Source: Channa striata (lineage: Eukaryota > Chordata > Actinopteri > Anabantiformes > Channidae). From it: a stretch of DNA of 64,000 bases. The notes below the pieces were generated by a model that did no database searches, had not been told where the DNA came from, and saw only the letters and a program-made list of their open reading frames with translations. The position numbers and the translations under genes were made by a program. Positions 1-11,730 of the stretch are shown piece after piece. Each line of letters begins with the position of its first letter. Within the stretch, counting starts at the first letter, position 1. The stretch lies in assembly GCA_033026295.1 (NCBI GenBank), contig CM065175.1:26941375-27005374 (forward strand), read 5' to 3'.

Positions 1-462
1 TAACTCTCGGATACATAATCAACCAGATGACCGAGAGCGAAGGATTTTAGATGGACGGCATGTTTTTCAAAGATCCGATAGATGTGCTGGTGCCGTGCCG
101 TCTGAAGTCCAGTGGGTCAGTAGAAGCACCAACCGCACATCAAGGAAGCATGTGGAGTGATGTGAATGCGAGCCTGTAGGTTTTTGATGCTCACATCTGG
201 TAAAAGACAGGCGTCCATTAAAATAGTCGAGCCCTGATGCCACGAATGTGCAGATCGATGTCTGAGCATCAGGGAAAGACCGGAACGAGGTAATTTTGGA
301 AATATTATGTTCGTGAAAAATGGTAAGTACAGCTGCTACTCTTTCTACCTTATTGATCAGGGTGAATTTTTTTTATAAAAAGTCAATTTAAAAATGGGGA
401 GGTTGATGAGGTCTGCGATTCTCTGTAAGTTGAACACTGAGAAGGATCCGGACTCGTGGTCC
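1..462. other. 3' flank of aste1, no gene seen
   Basis: This stretch follows the aste1 stop codon on the minus strand and probably holds its 3'UTR and downstream flank. I see no splice-flanked open frame and no clear AATAAA on the minus strand. The far end could belong to a neighbouring gene cut by the window edge, but nothing in the sequence supports that. Confidence 0.4.
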
Positions 463-1502
463 TCAGAGGACATCCCAGCCCCTGCACTCCTCTTTCCTGG
501 ATATTTCTGGATTGTTGCATCGGTTGTTTCTCTCTTTGGTTCTGAAGCGAGTTGGTACTGACAGCATCTGGTCCAGATACAGATCCTCCTGGGCTCTGAG
601 CGCACTCTTGACTTCTGTCACAGTCTCCTCATCGTCACACTGTAAGAAGAGCTGGTCCAGGTTGGCCGTCAGGTCCTCCAGCGGCTGCCGCTGAGGACCC
701 GTCTCATTCTTCTGGGTCTTTGTGGGCGTTGACATCTCCTGGCGGTGAAGCTGATGGACGACGGACAGCATGGTTTGATACAGCCTCGCACTGGAGCGAT
801 CGCCCTTTACAAGGCCCTTAAATCTTCCTCCTGTTCTCATCATGTGGACCAGCTGGTGGACCAGTGTCCCCTTATACAACCTGGACAACACCAGAAACAC
901 AAGGTGCAGATTTACAGGATCAGTATTACAGTGGTCCACCCCCTCCTCACTCATGTCCTACTCCCTGTATGATGTCAGGCAACTACTAACCACCTGACCA
1001 TCGTTCTCTCACCTCTTAAACGAGGAGCATTGCATCGTGGCATAAAGTCGTCCGGCTACCACGACGCTACTTTTAGTGTTGCATTGTGGGACACTGAGGG
1101 CATCACACAGTGGGTGAACGGTCGGACACTACTACAAAACGGTGAACACGCTATACAGTGAGTCAGGGATGATTTTGGACGCAGAAAAAGAATCATTGGC
1201 ATCTTCCATTTTCTGATTGGGTGAAAACACCTGATCTGCAGTGGGCTGGAAAACAATTAGAGGGACCAAGGTTGAGAACCGCTGGTCTAGGGTTTGGCAG
1301 TTTCTTTCAGACTTTGACCATGAAGCAGGGTTAGTGGCTTGGAGCCACGAGGAACCATAAAAAGCAGCACTACTGTACACACAGGTCTGGTCCTGCCACA
1401 CCGACCCAGTTTTCCGGCAGCCAGATTATTGTGGTTATTACTGTTGGTTGCAACTCATCAGGACCGTCAGACCTTGTTTACACCAGAGGACAGAGTTTTC
1501 CG

Positions 1503-1579
<77 letters not shown>

Positions 1580-4500
1580 TCTCACCGTGCGATCTGCGGT
1601 TCAGGCAGAGGACAGCCCAGCAGCTGGTTCAGATGGATGGTGTCCTTCAGGCATGCCTGCCACTGGTTGAAGGCGTGGACGACGTCCATGTCCAGCTTTG
1701 GTTTAAAGAGTTTTTGCAGAGTCTGTGAAGCTGCAACATGAAGATCACACAAACCTTGTTACCAGCGTGTATCGTTGTCCCTCAGTAATGACCTGGTGGC
1801 ACCTGCCACGTTTATTTGCTACGTCCTTGGAACTACCAGCTAAATACCAGTTGGAGAATTATGAGGACAGTTTCTTACGTGGGCTGTGTCTCTGAGCGTC
1901 TCCGTATGTCAGTCCCAGCAGCAGCGCCTTCAGCAGCGTCTCGTCTGGAGGAGGCTGAGCTTCTCGCAGCCAGTAGCAGGTGACGGCCACCGGGAGGCGC
2001 AGCTGAGGGGGCAGGCGGCTCAGAGAGTCCTGGGTCACCCTCAGAGCCTCCAGCAACACCTGCAGACGCTCGGAGGGCTCTGCCTGCGGGGGACACAGGA
2101 ACAGGTGCAACAATCCAGATACGTTCTATCCCTTCTGAAAAGAAAATAGCAGCTGTACCAGAAACAAACGCGACACCTGTGGGAGTTTGTGAAAGGCTTC
2201 ACCTCGTGCAGTGAGCTCCGGGCCAGCTGCTGAATGAGTCCTTCGACGATCGGCCGCACTGGGATGTACTTCAGATGGAGGCCGTCCCTGTCCCTCTCTT
2301 CCACCACACGGTGCTTCCGTCTGCCCAGCAGCAGCCCATACATCACCTGGCGGAGTGGTCTGGATGTCAGCTGGGCACTGGGCATGTCGCCGTGGTCCAC
2401 AAGGATGCCGAGGCTAATTCTATGCAGCAGCAACACGTCCAGGATGTCTCCATTGAGCCGGGCCTGCGTCAGAGGCAGCCGCATCCAGTCTGGGACGTGA
2501 CCCGCCACCTCCGGGAGGACGGGACAGAACAAACCGAATTGATTTACTCACTGTATCTTAGAATACTGAGCTTTTCTAACAGTCCACTAAACCTTAGATT
2601 AGATACTTTGCTCTACGTTCATCTTACAACAGGTTTGTTTTCACAATGGCCTGACCCCTACTCTTCCCCTGGTGTGTCACACTGTGCCAATCTCCTCTTA
2701 ATCATGAACATTATCCCAAAATGCTTATGAGTGAAGGATTTTATTACTTCTTCCTCTGCTGGGAATGCAGGGGCCACCCCGTGGATGAAGAACATCTTCA
2801 GGGAGCTGGGAGGTAGCTCGTACTCGTCTATCCCCAGCGTCAAACTCTCCAGCACTTCCGCCTTCTGCTCCTTGTTTAGTTCTCCCATCATCTCCAGCAC
2901 TGCCTTCAGGGCCTCACGAGGCTTCTCGAAGTCCTTCAGCCAGTAGAGCAGCCCCTGCAGATGCCTTGGTGCCGGGCTGCCCGCAGGGGCGAATTCAGCC
3001 CAGCTGATGAACTTCCCCATCCACTGCAGCTTCACATAGTCGTTGCCAGCCAAGGCGGCGAAGGTGGGCAGGAGTTGGCGCTGGATGTTAAAGAAGATGC
3101 AGAAGCTGGAGGTGTTGTAGCTCTTACAGGGGATGTACCTGTGTGAGCCGCTCTGCTCCACCGCCTCCCACCTGAAATGAGTGAGGGGCAGCAGCCCCCC
3201 CGGGAGCTCGAAGATGAAGAAGTCACTGTCGTTGGAAAGCACTGGACACTGCCACTCAATGGCCAGGGCGGCAATCTCTTGGTCGGCCTCACCGTAGCAC
3301 TGGGCCACCGGGACTTTCAGGCGGGCTAACGTCTGCCTGAACACCAGCTTGGTCAGCAGCGGCAGGAGTCGCTCCTCGGTTCCGCCCGCTGCTGCCTGAT
3401 GGGCTTTCTGGATCCGCCTTTCAGCTCGCTGAGTCACAGTTCGGAGCTTCTTGTCGGTAGGGTCCGAGCCTCCGTCGAGCACCACATACGGTGCGATGCT
3501 GCAGTCCGTGAGGGCAGCGACGAACTGCTCCAGCAGGTCCTCAAAGGCAGCATACTGTCCGCCGCGGTTCTGGTCCAAACCTGAGCAATCAGCCACAGGA
3601 AACACAGATCGAACGCCACATTAGTGATGGGGGGGGGGGGGGGGGGAATAGGAATAAACACGTGTTCCTCCGCAGCCCCGCTCACTTCAGTCCGTTCAAA
3701 GGTCCGGTCCGGTTCGGACCCACGGCTTCGACAAAAGTTACGGTTCCCCACGTACCGCGGCGGCCTGCGCTCCTCCTACATTTGCCTTTCCAGTGTCGGA
3801 TTGGCTGCTGCACGTCACGTGTGTGATGACGTAAACGGTGTGCGGTCAATGTGTCCCCCTGAGGACAGCGTCCACATGGGGACACACATGCAGCTTCAGT
3901 CAAACACAGATTCTGTCATTCTGTCTGCTGTCTTTACACATGGACAAGACGGAAACCACATGCAGTTTATGTCTAACCGGAAGTGCAGGACACAGGTTAT
4001 AAGTTAGCTCTAGAAAATATGTCAAAAAAGAAGATATGGATCATATTTACAGATGCTATGAACATACTATACAGGTTGGTGTTAACTAGGGCAGAAAAAT
4101 TTACAGACGAGTTAATTTTACAGACGTGTATTTACAGGTGACAAAGAGTCTAGTGCAATGAGGATGTGCGATATTAAATAGTGCAGAATGTCGGGCTGTG
4201 TGATTGAAGGACACAGCTCTGGGAACGAAGCTGTCCCTCAGTCTGACTGTAAAGGTGTGAGCTTGTCGTCATTCTGCTCGTTGCACCTGGTTTGATCCGA
4301 GGAAACTCAGTGGACGGTCGGAGCCAGAGACTAGAATTGGTGCTGACAATCAAACCCGTCTTTGATGAATAGGACCAAAGTCCGGTACAGGACCTGTATT
4401 ATGATACTTTCCACCACAGAGGAAAACCCGTGTGTTTCCCTGGTGAGTAGCAGCCTGTTGTGTGAGTCCTACCTGACTTGAAGTACAGCAGGTAGAGCAG

Positions 4501-4599
4501 GTTGCATCCGTCGATGAGCAGCCGGCTCCTCCTGAACCGGACCTCCCGGTAGATCTGCGGGGTATTGTCCAACAGTGTGGTCAGGCCCTGAACACCCAT
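463..4599 (-). CDS. aste1: Asteroid homolog 1, XPG/FEN1-like nuclease-fold protein (6 exons)
   Basis: Exons (minus): 4599-4473, 3580-2748, 2508-2203, 2083-1879, 1730-1586, 880-463. All introns are GT-AG, phases agree and the product is 677 aa, close to human ASTE1 (679 aa). The N-terminus MGVQGLTTLL carries the Gly2 typical of XPG/FEN nucleases. Acidic residues expected in the fold are visible at D30 (LLIDG), D78 (VVLDGG), E140/D142 (EAD) and D160/D162 (SNDSDF). Later exons match the family in blocks such as RLPVAVTCYWL and FNQWQACL. Enzyme activity of ASTE1 is poorly characterised in the family, so a DNA or RNA nuclease role is inference. The gene is divergent from the NLR at 5.97 kb and shares its promoter region. 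Intron 1 (3581-4472) holds an 18-G run. Intron 5 starts with a long dinucleotide repeat 8 nt after the donor. Confidence 0.93.
1505..1577. repeat. (GT)n microsatellite, about 36 units
   Basis: Uninterrupted GT repeat. On the aste1 transcript strand it reads (CA)n and lies in intron 5, beginning about 8 nt downstream of the exon 5 splice donor at 1585. It creates the spurious Val-Cys open frames on the plus strand here. Confidence 0.98.
3629..3646. repeat. G18 homopolymer in aste1 intron 1
   Basis: Eighteen consecutive G on the plus strand, so C18 in the aste1 pre-mRNA, about 50 nt upstream of the exon 2 acceptor. It could act as a long pyrimidine tract. The exact length is unreliable in most assemblies. 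Confidence 0.9.
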
Positions 4600-4683
4600 C
4601 CTGGGTCCGAGTCTGCAGCCGAAGCCCCATCGCAGCGGTTTTTATGTGCTGCCCGCCTCCACCCGCCTCTTTCTGTTTCCTTA

Positions 4684-4695
4684 ACTTTCGTTTTC
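4684..4695 (-). promoter_or_regulatory. ISRE-like motif proximal to aste1
   Basis: On the minus strand this reads GAAAACGAAAGT, matching GAAAnnGAAA bound by IRF/ISGF3 factors. It is about 85 nt upstream of the aste1 ATG and is identical over 12 bases to the motif at 5085-5096. Confidence 0.5.
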
Positions 4696-5084
4696 CACAC
4701 ATCAGCTGTTGGGTTTGTTGTGTTGTTGCTTCAGCCCTGGACACGTGTCCAACATTCATCTGCACAGACGTTGGACAGACACTTTGGACCGGGACCTGTT
4801 TCGCCGGTTCTCCCACACACTGCGGACCACCTGCGGACCAGGTGGTCCGTTCAGGTGGTCCGCCCAGGTGGGCTTGTGAAGGGAGTTACTGGACAGACAG
4901 ACAGACATATACTGTAGATACTGTAGATATGGGACAATGAGAGGACACGTCTAACACAAAGACACGACCCGCAGGACACCTGCTGCTCGTCCGTCTGTCC
5001 CTCCACGGTCTGTCCTGCACATTTGGTCTCAGCTCTTCTGAATCCGGTGACGTCATCGCCGGAGCGTCGTCAGCTGACTAATGT

Positions 5085-5096
5085 GAAAACGAAAGT
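5085..5096 (+). promoter_or_regulatory. ISRE-like motif proximal to the NLR gene
   Basis: Reads GAAAACGAAAGT on the plus strand, about 95 nt before the first predicted NLR splice donor. Interferon control would suit an immune receptor, but this rests on a motif match only. Confidence 0.55.
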
Positions 5097-5973
5097 GTGA
5101 ATTTAAACTGCGCGTTTCTGCACCAGGTCACTCGGTTTGTTTCGACTCAAACGAAACATAGAAACAAACCGGAAACTTACAGAAACAGGGTAAGTCAATA
5201 AATTATTCTGAAATAAAGGCTTTTTCTTCTTTTCATGTTTGGGCAAGTTTGGATTATTGCGAAGTCTCTCGAGAACCGGAAGCTAGTTTCTTAAGCGTCA
5301 GACGAGCTCGATAAAGAATAATAATTCTATCAAAGCTCATCGAAATTCAACAGAACTCGGCCTAAAAATAAGATTGGACCCTTCGATGGTTCATCTCCGG
5401 ATGCAACCTGTTCGAACTGAGCTGTATCTCAGAAACACATGGGCCGCAGCAAACGGCCTGTTTGTTCCACTGTGGAATGTAAAATCCACCGAATCGTCCG
5501 GTTCGGTTTTGCCCTGATTTGAAAAGTGTCCGTTGTGTTTGCTGCTTGTAAGTTAATGCTAATGCATCTACTAATTATTAATTATTAATGATAACAACTC
5601 AGTGGAGATATGTGAAAAAATGCCAGAACTGAAGGTAAGTGAAGAAAGTTGTAACTGTAACTGTAATCCGTCCGTGTGGCATTTATTGAATTGTTTCACA
5701 TTATGAAATTTCTTCTCTGCTGACAGCAGAGTCAGACTGATTCAACCTTTAACCGCAGATGGAATCTACTAATTCACGCTGCACAGACGATTATTTTTGA
5801 TTTTAAAAAATCTGCCAGCTTATAAGACGTGCTCATTTGATTTTCTCTGAAATTTATACAAGCCTGAAACAAGTGATGTGTAAAATTCTGTTTTAATTTC
5901 AGCTAAAACGTAAAAGATTCCAGAAACAACGACAGACTAAGGACGAACATCCAGCCTTTGTAAATCTCCAGGC

Positions 5974-8900
5974 ATGGAGGACGATACGTGAGTAACTGCT
6001 TTAGTAACTGTGGTGTACTGTAGCACATGTAGAAGAACATGTCTGAGGAGTAATGAGGAAGAACTGAAGCGGCTCTGGTTCGCCAGTGAAACACCTTTTC
6101 AAAAGTAGAAAACAAAAAGTTGTCCAAAATGACACTCAAACTCCTACTAACTTTATTAATGCCAGGGGGAAACTGCTTGGCCTTGTAACTGTGAATTCAG
6201 GATGTTCAGACTTGATTCAGATGTTGACATTAGGTCTAAATCAGCTCTATCAACCTGGTGGAGCCTTGTTGATTTTGTGACGTTAATTCAACAGTCTTTC
6301 CAGTCTAAGGTTTGTTTGAGGTTCACCCATCTCATCAGCTACACAAGTAATTAAGAACAATTTGAGCTGCTGTCAAAACGTCAGTGTGTTCTGGTTCACA
6401 GGGACAAACCAGCACTAGGGTCTTCAGGAGACCACTGGGACATGAAAAGTAACGATTCCATGAGACTTCCTGTAAACTTCAGCAGTGGAGACGTTGCTAC
6501 GGGTGAAGGGTGAGCGAGACAAAGCATCTTCCAGTGCTGTATTATAATGGCTGCATTCAGGTGTAACCACTGAACCAGAGTCTTGCCCCATTTGATTCCC
6601 TGCAGTGCAAACAGAGATCCAGCAGCAGAGGTTTCCAGTGGTCAGACTGCTTTAAATCACAGCCAGAACCTAAAGGTGAGTGCATGAAAGAGCAGATTAT
6701 CTTTACTGTTGTGGCGCAGAAGAAACAAGGAAATTTAAAACAAACTTCTATTAAGGGGAAACTTGTTATTCCGTGGTGCACAGCTTCAAACAGTCAGTAA
6801 ATGAAGTACAGCATATGTAGAAGTTAAAAACAAGGACGGTTCTACTAAGGTGCACAGATAACCTTTGACTAGATTTAAATAGAATTAGACAGTGATCTGG
6901 ATCAAGAATGTCTGTAAACCTCTTTCTTCAGTTGACACCTGCGTGTCTTGCATGAATAGAGTTCAGTTTTTATTTTAGTTGTTTTTTTTATTCTTTTCTA
7001 CACTTCTACCTTTGTAGTCCAACTTTTGAATTACTGACCGTAATCTAGCAGGGAAAGTGTGATTTTAAAATGACAGTTTGGCTTTCTCTTTTAGGAATTC
7101 GAGGGCCATGTTTTAGAGTTTGTCAGATCAAGTATAATAAGTTGTCAGAAGGTCCTCAACCCAACTGGAGAGTTCCCAGAGGATCAAAGCACTGAGGCGC
7201 TCTTTGCAAATGACCGGGATCATTCAGTAGCTGCAGCCAAAGAAGCATTTCTCCAGATTGCCCTTCATGTTTTGAAGACCCTTAAACTGGATTCCTATGT
7301 TTTCATACTTGAGCAAAGTAAGAACTTACATCTTCTCTTAGGGAGTGTATGTGTGTGTAAGTTAACTTCCCTTGAAAAATGAGCACGTAAACTGTTTTGA
7401 CAGGGGTCTCGCACAAATTAGAAGCAAATCAATGTTGTTTCCTGCTAGAATAATATTATAACCATATTCAGATTTACAACTCTTAAAGGTGTAACAACAA
7501 CCTGACTTCCATTAAACAGTTTTCCTTCCTCCATAGACAGAGAGACAGTTTCCCTGAAAGGGCTGCAGGACAATAGGAACTTATTTGATCAGTGTATGAC
7601 CCATCCAACATTTGTTGCTATCTCATAGTTTATAATTACCATGAACAGGCTTATTATTAAAAAATAATAATAACAATACATTTTTTGTTGTTTTAGAGTA
7701 TTATGGAGAACTTGTTATGTATCAGCGGGAGCTTAAATCCTGGATGACAAAGAAATATCAGTGGATGCCTGAAGGGACGTCGAACCAAGGACAGACCACG
7801 GCTTTTAGCAAAATATACACAGAACTCTATGTGCTAGATGGAGACATTAGAGAAATTAACAAGGAACATGAAGTGAGACAAATTGAGACAGCCATCAATC
7901 GACCAAAGTCTGGAGAAACGCAAATCCAGTGTGAGGACATCTTCAAGCCCCTACCCAAACAAGGCAGCGTAATCAGAACAGTGCTCACCCAAGGGATAGC
8001 TGGCATTGGTAAAACTGTGCTGGCACAGAAGTTCATGCTGGATTGGTCAGAGGACAAAGCCAATCAAGACATCCAGCTCCTGTTTTGGCTTCCTTTCCGG
8101 GAGCTGAATTTGCTTGGAAATGAAAAAAGAACTTTGATGCAGCTGCTCTGTGACTTCTCTCCAGGCCTGAAAGAGTCTGGAATCAAAGACCTGAAAACAT
8201 ACACAGCTCTGTTTGTACTTCATGGTCTCGATGAATGCAGACTCCGTCTGGACTTTAAGGGAGCAGAGAGATGTTGTGATGCTACACAGTCAGCCTCAGT
8301 TGAGGTGCTGCTGACGAATCTCATTGCAGGTAACCTGCTACCGAAAGCTAAACTGTGGATAACAACCCGCCCTGCGGCAGCCAGCTGCATCCCTCCACAG
8401 TATGTCGACCGGGTGACTGAGATACGAGGATTCAGCGACCTACAGAAGGAGCAGTACTTCCAGAAGAGGATTGATGATGAAATCCTGGCTAAAAGAGTAG
8501 TCACTCACATAAAGTCAACAAGAAGCCTCTACATCATGTGCCACATTCCTGTGTTTTGCTGGATTTCCTCTATCGTCCTGGGCAACATGTGCGCCAGGTC
8601 TGGAGGAAAAATGCCAAAGACCTTGACTCAGATGTACGTCCACTTTTTGGCACATCAGACTGCACAGATGCATGTCAAGTACTGTGAGGAGCAACAGCTG
8701 GACTCTCAAGGGAACAACAAGGTGATCATGTCACTTGGGAAGTTGGCCTTCCAGCAGCTGGAAAAAGGCAACCTCATCTTCTACGAGGAGGATCTCAGGG
8801 AATTTGGTCTCGATGTAAAGGAAGCATCAGTTTACTCGGGGGTGTGCACTCAAGTGTTTAGGGAAGAGTCGTGGATGCAGCATAAAGTCTTCTGCTTTGT

Positions 8901-11632
8901 GCATCTGTCTGTTCAGGAGTTCCTCGCTGCTTTGTACGTACATGTAAAGTACAACATGAGTGGTGTGAACCTAATGGTGGAAAGCTCCGGAACGAGAAAG
9001 AGGTCCCAAACCAGGACCATCTCGGACCTGCACAAAGCTGCAGTGGACAGAGCCTTGCAAAGTCAAAACGGCCACCTGGATCTCTTTCTGCGTTTCCTCC
9101 TCGGCCTTTCTCTGGAGTCCAGTCAGGATCTACTGAAAGCACTAAAGATACAAGTTGAAAATTGCGACTCCCAATGTCACAAGGAATCCATCAAGTACAT
9201 TAAAGACAAAATCAATCAAAATCCACACCCTGACCGATGTATAAATCTCTTCCACTGTCTGAGCGAGTTAAACGATGACTCTCTGGTGGATGAGATCCAG
9301 AGCTACATGAACACCGACCGAGACTCAGCGATGGACCAGTGCTCTCCAGCTCAGTGGGCATCTCTGGTCTTTGTGTTGCTGACCTCACAAAATCAGCTTG
9401 AGCTGTTTGAACTCAAGAAGTACTCAAGGAACGAAGAAGGTCTTCTCAGGCTCCTACCAGTCCTCAAAGCATCCAGATCAGCAAAGCAAGTATCTCTGAA
9501 AAACAGACATTTCAAATCTTAACATTCATCATATTGATACAGTTCCTAATCTTACCATTATTGAAACCATGTTATACAAACTTTAAACTTTGTCATTTCT
9601 CTTTATCAGGTTGAATGACTGTAAACTCACTGCAGGCTGCTGCCCGGCACTCACCTCCATTCTCAGCTCAACATCCTCAGAATTATGTGATCTTAACTTA
9701 AGTGACAACAGTTTGCAAGATTCAGGAGTGAAGCTTCTCTGCATTGGACTGCAGAGCCCACATTGCAGACTGAAGACACTAAAGTGAGTGAGCTTTACAG
9801 ATGCCCAAAGTGGATTCGCAAGAACGTTCTTATGTTGAGTGTTTTGATGCCACTGTGTTTTTCCCTTCAGGCTCAACCGATGCAGTCTCACCCATCACAG
9901 CTGTGAGGACCTGGCTTCAGTCTTGAGCTGTCACTCATCACATCTTAGAGAGCTTGACCTGAGTGACAACGACATAGAGGACTTGGGAGTTCAGCTGCTC
10001 TCTGTCGGACTGGGAAATGTGTGCTGTAAACTGGAAGTCCTCAGGTAATATAATTCTTATGTCCTGCGGAAAGAAAATAGAGCAATGGCCTTCGTAAAGC
10101 ACACTCAGATTTTCCTGACACAATTTCTAGTTTTTGCATGAGCCTCATTTAAAGAGATGCAACCAAATTCTCCTGTTCAACAGGTTGTCGTTCTGCTGCA
10201 TTACGGAGAAAGGTTGTGCATTCCTGGCCACAGTGTTGAAGTCCAGCCCTTCCCGTCTGAAGGAGCTGGATTTGAGTTACAATCACCTTGGAGAGTCGGG
10301 AGTGAACCTCATAACTGATGCTGTGGAGGAAAGTCGATGTGAAATGACGAAACTCAGGTAAAGAACACATTTACTATAAACTCTCTCACAGCGATTAAAG
10401 ACTGTCACATAGCTCCATCTGTCCACTAAATTGAACTGTGAGCGTAAACCTTTAAAATGGGATGCGCGTTGGATAGATTCAAATGACAGGCTTTGATACT
10501 CCCACACCAGATTTATGTTCCACCTTCTCCCCACAGCTTGGACCACAATGCTGAATATTGGTTAAAGCCTCGTCTAACAAAATGTAAGTTTTAAGTTTCT
10601 ACAACCATATAACACCATGACTTGACATGATCACAGAAAACCAGAGTTACCGGTTAATGCAGTGCTTCTCAGTTATTTTCTGTGACCCCCCCCCTTGCAA
10701 AAAAAACAATTCGCCCCCGTGACTCTAATCGTGCCTGCCAACTACTGGACTGGATCTGCAATTACACTTTATTCTAGTACGGCAAAAAAAGCATGTTCCC
10801 CAGGGTCTCACGCGCCCCCCCATGGCAGCGCCCCACTATTTGAGAAGCACTGGGTTAATGGTTGTGCCTCCGCCAGTCAAATGGCAGTTTACATGGGTGC
10901 ACAGCAGCAAATGTTGGTGGCATATGTATGTTAGAGATATTCAGTGTTCAAGATTTCCAAAGATTTATTTAGCTTTTTCTGAAGCTTTTTTTTTCATTTG
11001 GGCACTTCAGAAATAGAAAATATAATTTCAGTTCTAGGTTGGTGGTTATTAAAAACTTGTGTTTTAACCTCTAATTCTTTCCCATCTTCCTGCCACCAGA
11101 CACATGTGAGCTCACACTGGATCCTAACACAGCTCACAAAAACCTAATCCTTTCTGATGGCAACCGAAAAGTGACCCAGGGCAGAGAAGAGCAAACGTAT
11201 CCCGATCACTCAGACAGATTTGACCACTGGACCCAAGTCCTGTGCCAGCAGGGTCTGACCAGTCGCTGTTACTGGGAGGTGGAGTGTGAGGGGAACTGGG
11301 CAGGGATCGGGGTGACCTACAAGGACCTCAGTCGTAAGGGTGTGGGAAATGACTGTGTGATGGGATACAACAGCATGTCTTGGAGTCTGCACTGTTCTGC
11401 TTTTGGCTTTACTGCCTATCACAACATCCAGGGCATTGCCATTCCGATTCCTAAGTTAGGTTCTCGTAGACTGGCAGTCTATCTGGACTGGGAGGCTGGC
11501 ATCCTGTCGTTCTATAAGGTTTCTTCTGGAAGGTCACTGACACACCTCCACACCTTCTTCACCAAATTTACCGAGCCTCTTTACCCAGGGCTAAGAGTCT
11601 GGGACTATGACTCATCTCTCACACTCTATTAG
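5974..11632 (+). CDS. NLR-C family receptor (NLRC3-like): FISNA–NACHT–LRR–PRY/SPRY
   Basis: Exons: 5974-5987, 6402-6509, 6606-6675, 7095-7317, 7697-9485, 9610-9783, 9871-10044, 10184-10357, 10537-10583, 11100-11632. They sum to 3306 nt in frame (1101 aa). Leading noncoding exons probably end at 5189 and 5634. The ATG at 5974 is the one in frame with the domains. Residues about 160-205 form the FISNA segment (IYTELYVLDGD). NACHT follows, with Walker A GIAGIGKT at 238-245 and a Walker B stretch reading VLHGLDE, with His315 where Asp is usual. LWITTRP and VFCFVHLSVQEFLAAL are typical of fish NLRs. Three symmetrical 174-nt phase-2 exons encode LRR pairs (735-908). The last exon encodes PRY/SPRY (about 925-1101). 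No PYD or CARD is visible. Family role: cytosolic sensing or immune regulation; the ligand is unknown. Intron 5 (9486-9609) uses a GC donor. A hAT MITE sits in the last intron. Confidence 0.9.
10660..10852. mobile_element. hAT-type MITE in the last NLR intron
   Basis: A 193-bp element bounded by CAGTGCTTCTCA and its inverted counterpart TGAGAAGCACTG. The outer flanks are identical 8-mers, GGTTAATG at 10652-10659 and 10853-10860. An 8-bp target duplication and CAGTG termini are hallmarks of hAT transposons. The interior is C-rich and noncoding, so the element is non-autonomous. Confidence 0.9.
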
Positions 11633-11730
11633 CAGAGGTAGTGGAAGATCGCGAAAGGAAATATGTACAGCACAAAGGTTTTTTTCTTTCTTTGCTTTAT
11701 TTCATTTTATTTCATTTTATGGTTGGCTAA

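Larger units (their letters stand above)
4600..5189. promoter_or_regulatory. Head-to-head promoter region of aste1 and the NLR gene
   Basis: This lies between the aste1 start codon (4599, minus) and the first NLR splice donor at 5190 (plus), so it should contain both transcription starts. It holds a palindromic CRE (TGACGTCA, 5048-5055) and two copies of GAAAACGAAAGT, which fits the IRF/ISRE consensus GAAAnnGAAA: 5085-5096 on plus, 4684-4695 on minus. A nested inverted repeat lies at 4822-4863. The part just before 5189 is probably the first noncoding NLR exon. Motifs are read directly from the sequence; promoter function is inferred. Confidence 0.6.

Noticed and set aside
1339..1741. Open frames rich in Val-Cys on the plus strand
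   Set aside because: They are translations of the (GT)n repeat in aste1 intron 5, not genes.
4120..4330. Possible dispersed repeat in aste1 intron 1 (GGGAACGAAGCTGTCCCTC block)
   Set aside because: It vaguely resembles a fish repeat known from introns, but similarity is too weak to call by eye.
5603..5987. Alternative NLR start at 5616 (MPELK, spliced to 5903)
   Set aside because: This frame runs open through the exon ending 5987 but hits a stop soon after the next junction. The ATG at 5974 is in frame with all domains.
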